From: an uncultured beta proteobacterium
GTDB lineage: Bacteria > Pseudomonadota > Gammaproteobacteria > Burkholderiales > Burkholderiaceae_C
Direction of reading: 5' to 3'
Length of the DNA: 6,514 nt
NCBI GenBank assembly: GCA_903927495.1
Contig: CAIYNH010000389.1
Span: 1 to 6,514 of the forward strand
Shown here: one piece after another, positions 1-6,514 of the stretch
How the letters are laid out: the number at the start of each line of letters is the position of its first letter
Position numbering within the stretch: position 1 is the first letter of the stretch
The notes under the pieces: generated by a model
The model's input: the letters and a program-made list of their open reading frames with translations, nothing else
Database searches by the model: none
What the model was told of the DNA's origin: nothing
Program-made: the position numbers and the translations under genes

Positions 1-183
1 CCCTTAACTTCAGACTTCCTGATCCGCTAGGAATTCCGAATGGCACTGATCGCGTCTTGTAGCTGTGGCTTCCAGCCGCAGACGCTGGGGAAAGCGGCAA
101 GATGCTGCCTCCACAAGTGCCACGCCTGATTCCGATTTTTGTCGCATTTGCTTAGCGCGCATCAGGAAGTCTGAATTTAATGG
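1..183. repeat. Imperfect inverted repeat pair bounding a possible small non-autonomous element (left end cut by window)
   Basis: Seen directly: bases 9-23 (TTCAGACTTCCTGAT) are the exact reverse complement of 161-175. Extending outward to 1-23 against 161-183, 21 of 23 positions pair. Inward, CGCTAGG (25-31) and CTTAGCG (151-157) are also nearly complementary with a small offset. The arms enclose about 137 bp with no convincing coding sequence. A palindromic TTAA lies in each arm (4-7 and 177-180), so a target-site duplication cannot be told apart from the repeat itself. The left arm starts at the first base, so the true outer boundary is unseen. A MITE-like element or a decayed insertion-sequence end fits; a chance or regulatory palindrome is less likely at this length. 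No transposase is visible. Confidence 0.5.
59..81 (+). repeat. REP-like GTAG plus stem-loop
   Basis: A GTAG tetranucleotide (59-62) is followed at once by a hairpin: CTGTGGCT (63-70), loop TCC (71-73), AGCCGCAG (74-81). The 8-bp stem has one G-T pair. GTAG or GGAG followed by an imperfect GC-rich palindrome is the usual form of REP sequences mobilised by RAYT (REP-associated tyrosine) transposases. It lies inside the larger inverted-repeat element. Only one copy is visible here, so membership of a dispersed family is inference. Confidence 0.35.
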
Positions 184-207
184 CATTGCCTCCTGAATCC
201 CGTTAAC

Positions 208-241
208 AAAGCGCTGATAGCTACCATATTTGTAGCAATTT
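208..241 (-). repeat. AT-rich dispersed repeat (Comamonadaceae type) overlapping the end of hslR
   Basis: On the minus strand the segment reads TTGCTAC, seven bases, GTAGCTATCAGCGCTT. The arms 220-224 and 232-236 form a perfect 5-bp hairpin (GCTAC/GTAGC) with a 7-base loop. From memory this layout (GCTAY hairpin followed by CAGCGCTT or TGCGCTT) matches a short repeat scattered through Rhodoferax, Polaromonas and Acidovorax genomes; this was not checked by search. The ten bases TGATAGCTAC (215-224) recur on the opposite strand at 6340-6349 inside purL. The hslR stop codon lies in one hairpin arm, so the repeat may have rewritten the gene's 3' end. The stem is too short and lacks a T-run, so it is a poor intrinsic terminator. 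Confidence 0.5.
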
Positions 242-625
242 ATCATTTGCGCGACGTTCACGCTTGGTCGGACGACCTTGGGTCAGGGTAAGCGCAGGCT
301 CCGGTGCCAGACGGCGTTGCTCGGCGGCTTTCAGCCGCAGACGCACTGACTCTTCAGATTCGCTGAAAAGCAGTGCTGCTGCAGGTGCCGGGCCGCGTTT
401 GTCGCTAAGGGCCAATACGGTGATGGTGCGTGTGACCGGATCATTTCGGATCTGCACTAAGTCACCGGATTTAAGTTCTTTGGCGGGTTTGACGACCACA
501 CCATTGACTTGCACTCGCCCTTTGTTAATTTCTTCGCATGCCAGGCTGCGTGTTTTGTAAAAACGGGCGGCCCACAGCCATTTATCGATTCGGAGCCAAT
601 CCAATGCATTCACAGGCATCACCAT
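221..625 (-). CDS. hslR: Hsp15-type S4 domain RNA-binding protein (ribosome-associated heat shock protein)
   Basis: This 134-residue protein is close in length to E. coli Hsp15 (133 aa as I recall it). The S4 RNA-binding domain covers roughly residues 9-60, with the hallmark RIDKWLWAARFYKTRSLA (12-29), VNG (40-42) and KPAKE (46-50). The later blocks RGPAPAAALLF (77-87), ESVRLR (92-97) and GRPTKRERR (117-125) also follow Hsp15. Hsp15 binds free 50S subunits that still carry a nascent chain on tRNA and helps recycle them in the cytoplasm. The ATG at 625 lies 4 bp after the methyltransferase stop and has no clear Shine-Dalgarno, so translational coupling is likely; a second ATG at 619 is a possible alternative start. 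The last residues (DKLLQIW) and the TAG stop fall in an AT-rich repeat and may not be ancestral. Identification is firm; heat regulation cannot be seen in the sequence. Confidence 0.92.
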   Translation of the reverse strand: MVMPVNALDWLRIDKWLWAARFYKTRSLACEEINKGRVQVNGVVVKPAKELKSGDLVQIRNDPVTRTITVLALSDKRGPAPAAALLFSESEESVRLRLKAAEQRRLAPEPALTLTQGRPTKRERRANDKLLQIW

Positions 626-629
626 CAGG

Positions 630-1853
630 TCAGTTTGTGTGTTCGGTCATGGCCGCCAAACGCCACAGCGATGTGACTTCTTTGGCGCGTGCCTGATGCA
701 AGGCATCGTCGGTGTCACTGGCTTTGGGGTGTACCGGCTTGGCATCAATTCGACTTACCACGCGCAGACCGTTCAGTACAAACGCAGCCAATAAATCCTC
801 GCGCGTGCGCAGGCCCAGATGTTCGGCAAGGTTGGACAAGATCAGCCAGCCCTCACCTTTGGCGGCCAGGTGCGCGCGCAAGCCTTGCAAAAAGCCGGCA
901 AGCATGCGCCCGCCTTCGTCGTAAACAGCGCGCTCCAGCGGGGACCCCGGTCGCGCAGGCAGCCATGGCGGGTTACAGACGATGAGGGAAGCCTGGCCTT
1001 GCGGAAAAAGATTGGTTTCAAGCACGCTGACTTGTTCGGCTACGCCGAGCTGGGTCAGGTTGTCACGGGCGCAAGTCACTGCCCGTGGGTCGTTATCGGT
1101 GGCCACAATGTGGTGGATGCCCCGGCGGGCCAACACGGCTGCCAGCACGCCAGTGCCAGTGCCAATGTCAAAAGCCACCAGCTTGTCCTGAGCTTTAGGT
1201 GGCTTGGGCAGGTGCGCATTGGCAACCAGTTGCAGGTATTCCCCACGTACCGGGGAAAACACGCCGTAGTGCGGATGAATACGGTTGTTGGGTGCCTCTC
1301 CGAGTGCTGCCACTTCAACTCCGACGCGACGCCATTCATGCGCACTGCTGATGCCTAGCAACTCACGCAGCGAGGTCACGGAGGTACCAGCGGCCAAGTC
1401 GGCCGCTCCCCAGGCTTCGTTACAGGGCACTTTGAAATCAGGCGCACGCCGCAGCGCATTGCTGTAGTCAGCCTGGAGTTCAATCAACAGCATGCCCAGA
1501 AGCCGGGCGCGTTGTGACTGCGCCAGCCGATGCCGGTTAAAAGCTTCAACCATTGGAATAGCCTGCGCCAACTTTTTCAGTTTGCGTTTGGGTATTTGGT
1601 CAATCCGCCGTGCTATCGCATTCAGTAGTTGCTTGGCATTTTGAAAGTCACCACGCCAGAGCAGGGCAGTGCCTTCGCAGGCTGATTTGTAGGCATCGTC
1701 AGCGGTGGTGGTGTCGTCGGCCAGCAGGACGCGTTTGGCGGGAACATTGCCGCGCTCGGAACGCCAGCGGGCGGTGTGCGTTTGGTCTGCCTCCAGCCAT
1801 TGAATGCAGGGGGGCACTCTTGCGTCGTCGGTTAAGGTGGGGTGGTGCGGCAT
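630..1853 (-). CDS. Class I SAM-dependent methyltransferase with NPPW motif, substrate unknown
   Basis: A 407-residue protein. The C-terminal half is a Rossmann-fold methyltransferase: motif I DIGTGTGVLA (229-238), an acidic strand end ATDNDP (251-256) for SAM ribose binding, and the catalytic tetrapeptide NPPW (294-297). NPPY/NPPW-type motifs occur in enzymes methylating amide or amino nitrogens, such as PrmC/HemK on release factors and N6-adenine or guanine enzymes acting on rRNA and DNA. The sequence HPHYGVFSPVRGEY (193-206) precedes the fold and may help bind substrate. Residues 1-190 form a separate domain I do not recognise; it includes a basic stretch near 88-95 (PKRKLKKL). It sits 44 bp after glnD and 4 bp before hslR, so it is probably co-transcribed. 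Pairing with a ribosome-recycling protein makes an rRNA or translation-factor target plausible, but this is only inference. No Shine-Dalgarno is obvious before the ATG at 1853. Confidence 0.85.
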   Translation of the reverse strand: MPHHPTLTDDARVPPCIQWLEADQTHTARWRSERGNVPAKRVLLADDTTTADDAYKSACEGTALLWRGDFQNAKQLLNAIARRIDQIPKRKLKKLAQAIPMVEAFNRHRLAQSQRARLLGMLLIELQADYSNALRRAPDFKVPCNEAWGAADLAAGTSVTSLRELLGISSAHEWRRVGVEVAALGEAPNNRIHPHYGVFSPVRGEYLQLVANAHLPKPPKAQDKLVAFDIGTGTGVLAAVLARRGIHHIVATDNDPRAVTCARDNLTQLGVAEQVSVLETNLFPQGQASLIVCNPPWLPARPGSPLERAVYDEGGRMLAGFLQGLRAHLAAKGEGWLILSNLAEHLGLRTREDLLAAFVLNGLRVVSRIDAKPVHPKASDTDDALHQARAKEVTSLWRLAAMTEHTN

Positions 1854-1897
1854 GGCTGGTGTTGACCTGGTGTTGGCAAGATGGGGGGTGGGGCTGT

Positions 1898-4489
1898 TTA
1901 TGCCAAAGCATCCAACAGTTCGGTTTCTATTTCAATCTGTGCCCGGTTCTGCTGCAACTCAGGGCCGTCAATCAGGAAGGTGTCGTCTACCCGCTCACCC
2001 AGGGTGTTGATTTTCGCCAGCTGCAAATTGATCTTGTGTTTGGCCAGCACCCGTGCCACGCTGTACAGAAGGCCAACCCGGTCACTGGCTGAAATATTCA
2101 GCAACCAGCGCTGACCTTTTTCATCGGGTTGCAGACTGACCCGCGGTGTGATCGGAAAACTCTTGACGCGGCGCGATACCCGGCCTCGCCCAGACGGTGG
2201 CAGGGGCCCGGTTTTCAAGATGGCGCGGCTCAACTCGCTTTCGACCATGCTGGTGAGCGCCTGGTAATGATCAGGCATTTCCTGCGTGATGATCTGAAAG
2301 GTGTCGAGCGCGTATGCGTTGTAGGCGGTGTGCACCCGTGCCTCCAGAATGCTGAAGCCGCCCTGGTCAAAATAACCGCAGATGCGGGCGAACAAGTCGG
2401 GAAGGTCCGGGGTGTACACCAGCACTTGCAAGCCTTCGCCCAAGGGCGACAAGCGGGCTCGTACGATCGATTTGCCAGAGTTGACATGGCGCGAAAGCTG
2501 ACGGGTATGCCAGGCGATGTCGGCGGCATCGTGGCGCATGAAATAACCCACATCCACCGTCTCCCAGAGCGCTTTATGTGCCTCAAAGGGCAGGGCGTGC
2601 AAGGCCAGTTGAATCAGGGCTTCATGCTTGCGGGCCTCGACCTCGGTGTGCAGATCGGGAGCGTGACCGCCCAATGCACGCAAGGTTAGGCGGTACAGGT
2701 CTTCGAGTAGCTTGCCTTTCCAGGCATTCCACACTTTAGGTGAGGTCCCGCGGATATCGGCTACCGTGAAAAGATACAAGGCGCTTAAATACCGCTCATT
2801 GCCCACACGCTTGGCAAAAGCGCCGATTACATCGGCATCGCTGAGGTCTGACTTTTGGGCTATGCGGCTCATGGTCAGGTGCTCCCGCACAATGAACTCA
2901 ATCAGTCTGGCATCGTCCTGCTGAACCCCATGCAGCTTGCAAAAGCGACGGGCCTCGATTACACCAAGCTCGGAATGGTCGCCGCCACGCCCCTTCGCGA
3001 TGTCATGAAACAAAGCTGCCAGGTACAAAACCCAGGGTTTGTCCCAGTCGGCTGCCAATTGCGAACAAAACGGGTACTCATGGGCGTGCTCAACAATAAA
3101 GAAGCGCCGAACGTTGCGTAGCACCATCAGAATGTGCTGATCCACCGTGTAAACATGAAAAAGGTCGTGCTGCATCTGACCGACGATTTTGCGAAAGGCC
3201 CATAAGTAGCGACCCAGCACCGAGGTCTGGTTCATCAGTCGCATGGCGTGGGTGATGCCATCGTGCTGCTTCATGATTTGAATGAAGGTCGCGCGGTTGA
3301 CCGGGTCCTGACGAAACCTGCCAGTCATCAAATCACGGGCGTTATAGAGCGCCCGCAATGTTCGTGCCGACAGGCCCTTGAGTCCAGGCGTGGTCTGATA
3401 GATCAAAAAGGTTTCCAAAATAGCGTGAGGATCGCGCCGATACAGGTCATCAGTGACCACCTCGACCATTCCGGCCTTTTCACTGAAACGTGCGTTAATG
3501 GGCTGCGGTTCGTGCGCCGACGGGTTGAGCCGTTCCTCAATGTTCTGCAGCAATATCTGGCTGAGCTGGGTAACCGCCTTGGCCGCCCAGTAATAGCGCT
3601 TCATGAGCATCTCGCTGGGGCGCACAAAGGCACGCTTGTCGGTGCTGAGTTCAGGTGCTTTGAAACCAAATGACTGGGCAATGGCATTCTGCATGTCAAA
3701 AACCAGCCGGTCTTCACGGCGTTGCGCTATCAGGTGCAACCGGGCCCGGATCAGCCAGAGCAAGGCTTCATTTTGCTTGAGCTGCTTGACTTCAAAAGCG
3801 GTCATCAAACCGTTCCTGGCTAATTCATTCCAGTTTTGCCCATACCCAGCCGCCTTGGCAACCCACAAGATGACTTGCAAATCACGCAATCCCCCTGGCG
3901 ATTCCTTGCAGTTGGGCTCAAGTGCGTAGGGCGTGTCTTCAAATTTGGTATGACGCTGACGCATTTCGAGCGTCTTGGCGACAAAAAATGCCTGGGGATC
4001 CAGCGTGGCAAAAAAGACTTCCTGAAAGCTGGCAAATAGTGCCGAACTTCCGGTGATCAACCGGGCCTCAAGCAAGGAAGTTTGCACGGTGACATCTTTG
4101 GCTGATTCACTCAGGCATTCAGAGAGCGTTCGAACGCTTGACCCGATTTCCAGCCCGGTGTCCCAGCAACTGCCGATGAATCGCTCAATTCGGGATTTCA
4201 AGGTTTCGTTAGCTTCGGGAGACTGATCGTCAGGCATCAGCACCAGTACATCGACATCGGAGTAGGGAAAGAGCTCCTTGCGACCAAATCCGCCCACCGC
4301 AGCCAGCACAAAAGGCGGCTCAAATTCGGCACGCTGCCAGAGTGCCTTGAGCGTATCGTCAGCGAGCGCTGAAAGTTTGAGCAGGGTCGCGTTCACTTCG
4401 CGGGTTGAGGCACCACTACTGGCCAGCGCAGCCAGCAAGTCTGACTTGTCGGCGCGGTATTGGTTGCGGAGCTCTGTCAAATTGGTCAT
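1898..4489 (-). CDS. glnD: Bifunctional PII uridylyltransferase / uridylyl-removing enzyme
   Basis: GlnD senses glutamine: when it is scarce it uridylylates PII proteins (GlnB/GlnK), and when abundant it removes UMP, thereby steering glutamine synthetase and nitrogen transcription. The 863 residues match the usual length (about 850-900). Domains in order: nucleotidyltransferase with [19 protein letters not shown] (66-84; metal-binding Asp78 and Asp80); the family signature SPGGLRDLQ (197-205); an HD phosphohydrolase for de-uridylylation with FHVYTVDQH (444-452) and [15 protein letters not shown] (495-509); and two C-terminal ACT domains beginning near 686 ([17 protein letters not shown]) and 796 ([17 protein letters not shown]), which bind glutamine. 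All these key motifs are intact, so both activities are expected. The start at 4489 is 19 bp after the map stop, with at most a weak Shine-Dalgarno (AGAG). It is very likely translated from a map-glnD transcript. Confidence 0.97.
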   Translation of the reverse strand: MTNLTELRNQYRADKSDLLAALASSGASTREVNATLLKLSALADDTLKALWQRAEFEPPFVLAAVGGFGRKELFPYSDVDVLVLMPDDQSPEANETLKSRIERFIGSCWDTGLEIGSSVRTLSECLSESAKDVTVQTSLLEARLITGSSALFASFQEVFFATLDPQAFFVAKTLEMRQRHTKFEDTPYALEPNCKESPGGLRDLQVILWVAKAAGYGQNWNELARNGLMTAFEVKQLKQNEALLWLIRARLHLIAQRREDRLVFDMQNAIAQSFGFKAPELSTDKRAFVRPSEMLMKRYYWAAKAVTQLSQILLQNIEERLNPSAHEPQPINARFSEKAGMVEVVTDDLYRRDPHAILETFLIYQTTPGLKGLSARTLRALYNARDLMTGRFRQDPVNRATFIQIMKQHDGITHAMRLMNQTSVLGRYLWAFRKIVGQMQHDLFHVYTVDQHILMVLRNVRRFFIVEHAHEYPFCSQLAADWDKPWVLYLAALFHDIAKGRGGDHSELGVIEARRFCKLHGVQQDDARLIEFIVREHLTMSRIAQKSDLSDADVIGAFAKRVGNERYLSALYLFTVADIRGTSPKVWNAWKGKLLEDLYRLTLRALGGHAPDLHTEVEARKHEALIQLALHALPFEAHKALWETVDVGYFMRHDAADIAWHTRQLSRHVNSGKSIVRARLSPLGEGLQVLVYTPDLPDLFARICGYFDQGGFSILEARVHTAYNAYALDTFQIITQEMPDHYQALTSMVESELSRAILKTGPLPPSGRGRVSRRVKSFPITPRVSLQPDEKGQRWLLNISASDRVGLLYSVARVLAKHKINLQLAKINTLGERVDDTFLIDGPELQQNRAQIEIETELLDALA

Positions 4490-4508
4490 TGTTGTGTGCT
4501 CTGGTGAC

Positions 4509-5318
4509 TTATGCCGAAGGCGCTACAAAGCCGGGAATTGCGGGACTTTGGGCCGACAGGGTAAGTACCTCATAGCCGGTCGGAGTGACCAGCACCGTAT
4601 GTTCCCATTGCGCCGACAGCGATCGGTCTTTGGTGACGATGGTCCAACCGTCGCCCATTTCCTTGACTTCCTTTCGGCCAGCGTTGAGCATCGGTTCGAT
4701 GGTGATGGTCATGCCAGCCTTGAGCTGATCGAGGGAGCCCGGCTTGCCGTAGTGCAGCACCTGCGGGTCTTCGTGGAAAAGGCGTCCAATGCCATGGCCG
4801 CAATACTCCCGCACCACACTCAGGCCATGGCCTTCAGCGAAACTCTGAATGGCATAACCGATGTCACCCAGGTAAGCGCCAGCCTTAACCTTGACAATGC
4901 CGCGCCACATGGCTTCATAAGTGAGTTGACACAGGCGTTTGGCCGCCACTGACACTTCGCCGACCATGTACATCCGGCTGGAGTCGCCGTGCCAGCCATC
5001 CTTCATGATGGTCACATCGACATTGACGATGTCGCCCTTCTTGAGCGGCTTGTCATTTGGTATGCCGTGGCAGACCTGGTGGTTGATTGACGTGCAAATT
5101 GATTTCGGATAGGGGTGATGGCCACCGGGAGCGTAGTTCAGGGGCGCTGAAATAGCATGTAGCACCTGCGTGGTATAGGCTTCAGCCAAGCTGTCCAGCT
5201 CGTTGGTGGTGATGCCGGGTTTGACCAGAGGAGCCAGGTAATCCAGCAACTCGCCTGCCAGTCGACCCGCAACCCGCATGCCAGCAATGCCTTCAGAATC
5301 TTTGTAGGTAATTGTCAT
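4509..5318 (-). CDS. map: Type I methionine aminopeptidase
   Basis: Map removes the initiator methionine co-translationally from proteins whose second residue is small. The 269 residues match the type I, E. coli-like form without an N-terminal extension. The five metal ligands are all present: Asp101 (NVDVT), Asp112 (HGDSS), His175 (CGHGIG), Glu208 (IEPM) and Glu239 (QWEHTV). The catalytic His84 lies in CHGIP. The ATG at 5318 is supported by the N-terminus [20 protein letters not shown], which lines up with E. coli Map from its first residue. No Shine-Dalgarno is visible before this ATG; the preceding bases are GCGCCTCC. It is the first gene of the probable map-glnD-methyltransferase-hslR transcript and is divergent from purL. 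The C-terminus is about five residues longer than in E. coli, which is unremarkable. Confidence 0.97.
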   Translation of the reverse strand: MTITYKDSEGIAGMRVAGRLAGELLDYLAPLVKPGITTNELDSLAEAYTTQVLHAISAPLNYAPGGHHPYPKSICTSINHQVCHGIPNDKPLKKGDIVNVDVTIMKDGWHGDSSRMYMVGEVSVAAKRLCQLTYEAMWRGIVKVKAGAYLGDIGYAIQSFAEGHGLSVVREYCGHGIGRLFHEDPQVLHYGKPGSLDQLKAGMTITIEPMLNAGRKEVKEMGDGWTIVTKDRSLSAQWEHTVLVTPTGYEVLTLSAQSPAIPGFVAPSA

Positions 5319-5326
5319 GGAGGCGC

Positions 5327-5335
5327 ATTATCCCA
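5327..5335 (-). promoter_or_regulatory. Candidate extended -10 for map
   Basis: The minus strand reads TGGGATAAT: an extended -10 TGn followed by GATAAT (5 of 6 matches to TATAAT). No good -35 hexamer lies 16-18 bp upstream, which an extended -10 can tolerate. The last base of the motif is 8 bases from the map ATG, so transcription would begin within about 0-3 bases of the start codon, giving a nearly leaderless message. This agrees with the missing Shine-Dalgarno but is a prediction from sequence alone. Confidence 0.25.
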
Positions 5336-5345
5336 TTGGGAACCC

Positions 5346-5377
5346 TTGACCTTGCGAACTGCACGGGCAGGTAAAAT
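5346..5377 (+). promoter_or_regulatory. Candidate sigma-70 promoter for purL
   Basis: TTGACC (5346-5351, 5 of 6 to the -35 consensus) and TAAAAT (5372-5377, 5 of 6 to the -10 consensus) lie upstream of purL. The 20-bp spacer is longer than the usual 16-18, which weakens the call. Transcription would start near 5384, leaving a leader of about 80 bases. Confidence 0.25.
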
Positions 5378-5462
5378 TAACTGGCATTGCGACTTGCCAT
5401 TGAATGGCGTTCACAAGGTCTTCATTTTCAACGTTTGTCAGCACCTCACCAGGCACCCAAAA

Positions 5463-6514
5463 GTGACTCTGCATATCACCCAATTCGAGGGCGGCAGCGC
5501 TCTCAGCGCTTTCCGTGTTCAACAACTCCTACCTGGCCTGCAAGCCGTGCATGACAAGATCAACGGCGTTTCGGCCCGCTTTGTGCATTTGCTTGGGACT
5601 GAAACCCCGCCCTCGTCAGAGCTAAAAACCCAACTGGCTGCGTTGTTGACTTATGGCCATCCCGATACCGGATCTGGTGCGGGCGCACTGATCGTGGTCA
5701 CACCGCGTTTGGGCACGGTCTCACCTTGGGCCTCGAAAGCTACCGACATTGCGCACAACTGCGGTTTTGTGGTGAAGCGCGTTGAGCGCATTGTTGAATA
5801 CCGCATCACCCTGAAGTCAGGTTTGTTCAGCAATCCCAGCTTATCGGTTGAACAAATCAATGAAGTGGCCGCACTGCTGCATGACCGCATGACTGAGAGC
5901 GTGATGTTCAGTCGGGAAGCGGCCCTGAATTTGTTCACCGAGTTGCCTGCTGCAGCCATGGTTCATGTGGATGTGCTGCATGGCGGCAAAACCGCACTGC
6001 TGGCGGCCAACACCGAGTTTGGCCTGGCACTGGCGGGTGATGAGATTGATTACCTGGTGCAAGCCTTCACCCAGTTGCAGCGCAACCCGACCGATGTCGA
6101 ATTGATGATGTTTGCGCAGGCTAATAGTGAGCACTGCCGGCATAAGATTTTCAATGCCCAGTTCACGATTGACGGTGCAGTCCAATCGCACAGCCTGTTT
6201 GGCATGATCCGCCACACGCACCAGATCAACCCCCAGCATATGCTGGTGGCCTACTCTGACAATGCCTCGGTGATGGCCGGTTGCGAGCTTGAAAGATTCG
6301 CAGCAATATCATCATATAAAACAAGTGCAGCAAGCGTAAGTAGCTATCAAAAACAGAGTGCTTTGCAGCACATTTTGATGAAGGTGGAAACTCACAATCA
6401 TCCCACCGCCATCTCGCCATTTCCTGGCGCAGCCACTGGTGCGGGCGGTGAGATTCGTGCTGAAGGCGCCACCGGACGTGGCTCCAAACCCAAAGCTGGA
6501 CTGACCGGCTTTAC
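5463..6514 (+). CDS. purL: Phosphoribosylformylglycinamidine synthase, N-terminal part (cut by window end)
   Basis: PurL converts FGAR, glutamine and ATP to FGAM in de novo purine synthesis. About 350 codons are visible of the roughly 1300 in this large single-chain form. The GTG start at 5463 gives [18 protein letters not shown], the expected N-terminus; only a weak AGG at 5451-5453 precedes it. Residues 1-150 form the PurS-like domain, with [20 protein letters not shown] (80-99). [11 protein letters not shown] (192-202) and [20 protein letters not shown] (213-232) cover the linker and the start of the first synthetase domain. [19 protein letters not shown] (306-324) and [19 protein letters not shown] (328-346) are the conserved ATP/metal-site region. 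The frame is open with no stops. Residues about 280-298 ([19 protein letters not shown]) are an AT-rich insertion within a normally variable loop, using codons such as ATA, TCA, ACA and GTA that are scarce nearby. Confidence 0.96.
   Translation, partial: MTLHITQFEGGSALSAFRVQQLLPGLQAVHDKINGVSARFVHLLGTETPPSSELKTQLAALLTYGHPDTGSGAGALIVVTPRLGTVSPWASKATDIAHNCGFVVKRVERIVEYRITLKSGLFSNPSLSVEQINEVAALLHDRMTESVMFSREAALNLFTELPAAAMVHVDVLHGGKTALLAANTEFGLALAGDEIDYLVQAFTQLQRNPTDVELMMFAQANSEHCRHKIFNAQFTIDGAVQSHSLFGMIRHTHQINPQHMLVAYSDNASVMAGCELERFAAISSYKTSAASVSSYQKQSALQHILMKVETHNHPTAISPFPGAATGAGGEIRAEGATGRGSKPKAGLTGF
6300..6356. repeat. AT-rich repeat-like segment carried in frame within purL
   Basis: About 57 bp of sharply lower GC (22 of 60 bases G or C in 6297-6356) interrupt an otherwise GC-rich gene. 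On the minus strand it contains TTTTTGATAGCTACTTACGC followed by TTGC, resembling from memory a dispersed repeat of Comamonadaceae genomes. It shares the ten bases GTAGCTATCA (6340-6349) with the repeat at the end of hslR (215-224, opposite strand). It lies between the codons for ERF (to 6299) and [15 protein letters not shown], adds or replaces about 19 residues, and keeps the frame. Repeat identity is inference; the local composition change is seen directly. Confidence 0.5.

Larger units (their letters stand above)
5319..5462. other. Divergent intergenic region between map and purL
   Basis: This 144-bp region separates the divergent starts of map and purL and should contain both promoters. 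It reads open in the purL frame, but no ATG start occurs there and PurL similarity begins at 5463, so I treat it as untranslated. No convincing operator, riboswitch or terminator was recognised. Two tentative promoter motifs are listed separately. Confidence 0.6.

Noticed and set aside
67..85. 19-bp stretch matching hslR 326-344 at 18 of 19 positions, suggesting a partial duplication of hslR
   Set aside because: The match stops abruptly at both ends. Both copies are self-complementary GGCT…AGCC palindromes, so chance or independent palindrome formation explains it as well as duplication.
220..236. GCTAC/GTAGC hairpin at the hslR stop as an intrinsic terminator
   Set aside because: The stem is only 5 bp, is not GC-rich, lacks a following T-run in the hslR direction and overlaps the coding end. 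It fits a repeat better.
10..261. 83-codon minus-strand open frame downstream of and overlapping the hslR 3' end
   Set aside because: It runs through the inverted repeat and the REP-like hairpin, resembles no family I know, and has no visible ribosome binding site. Its RLRLEA segment only reflects the short DNA match to hslR.
4278..4952. 224-codon plus-strand open frame opposite the glnD start and map end
   Set aside because: It is antisense to two unmistakable conserved genes, spans their junction and shows no recognisable domain. It is a by-product of GC-rich codon bias.
5425..5440. AACGTTTG core resembling an E. coli PurR operator upstream of purL
   Set aside because: Only the central 8 of 16 operator positions match, the outer arms do not, and E. 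coli-type PurR control is not expected in betaproteobacteria.
5328..5525. 65-codon minus-strand open frame between map and purL
   Set aside because: It overlaps the purL start and the divergent promoter region and resembles nothing known. A short frame of this size is expected by chance.
5651..6239. Two minus-strand open frames of 102 and 132 codons opposite purL
   Set aside because: They are antisense to the conserved PurL coding sequence and show no family features.

Overview
The window looks like ordinary housekeeping chromosome from a betaproteobacterium, most likely of the family Comamonadaceae (Rhodoferax/Polaromonas-like). I infer this from the protein sequences, the moderately high GC content, the map–glnD gene order, and two AT-rich dispersed repeats that resemble, from memory, a repeat family common in those genomes. 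No database search was possible.

Layout. Bases 1-220 hold no convincing gene. They contain an imperfect inverted repeat (21 of 23 positions; left arm at the very edge of the window, right arm at 161-183) enclosing about 137 bp with a REP-like GTAG-plus-hairpin, which suggests a small non-autonomous element or its remnant. From 5318 down to 221 four genes run on the minus strand with short gaps (19, 44 and 4 bp): map (type I methionine aminopeptidase), glnD (bifunctional PII uridylyltransferase/uridylyl-removing enzyme), a class I SAM-dependent methyltransferase of unknown substrate, and an Hsp15-type S4 RNA-binding protein (hslR). The spacing suggests one transcript. A 144-bp divergent intergenic region separates map from purL (formylglycinamidine ribonucleotide synthetase), which starts with GTG at 5463 on the plus strand and runs off the right edge after about 350 codons.

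Functional picture. The products serve basic metabolism and translation: removal of the initiator methionine (Map), nitrogen-status signalling (GlnD), rescue of blocked 50S subunits (Hsp15) and de novo purine synthesis (PurL). Nothing here suggests a defence, secretion or biosynthetic island.

The most interesting signals are small-scale. An AT-rich repeat-like segment is carried in frame inside purL at a position where the protein family has a variable loop. A related repeat overlaps the 3' end of hslR and appears to supply its last codons and stop. The map gene has no Shine-Dalgarno but an extended -10-like motif only 8 bases from its ATG, which hints at a near-leaderless transcript.
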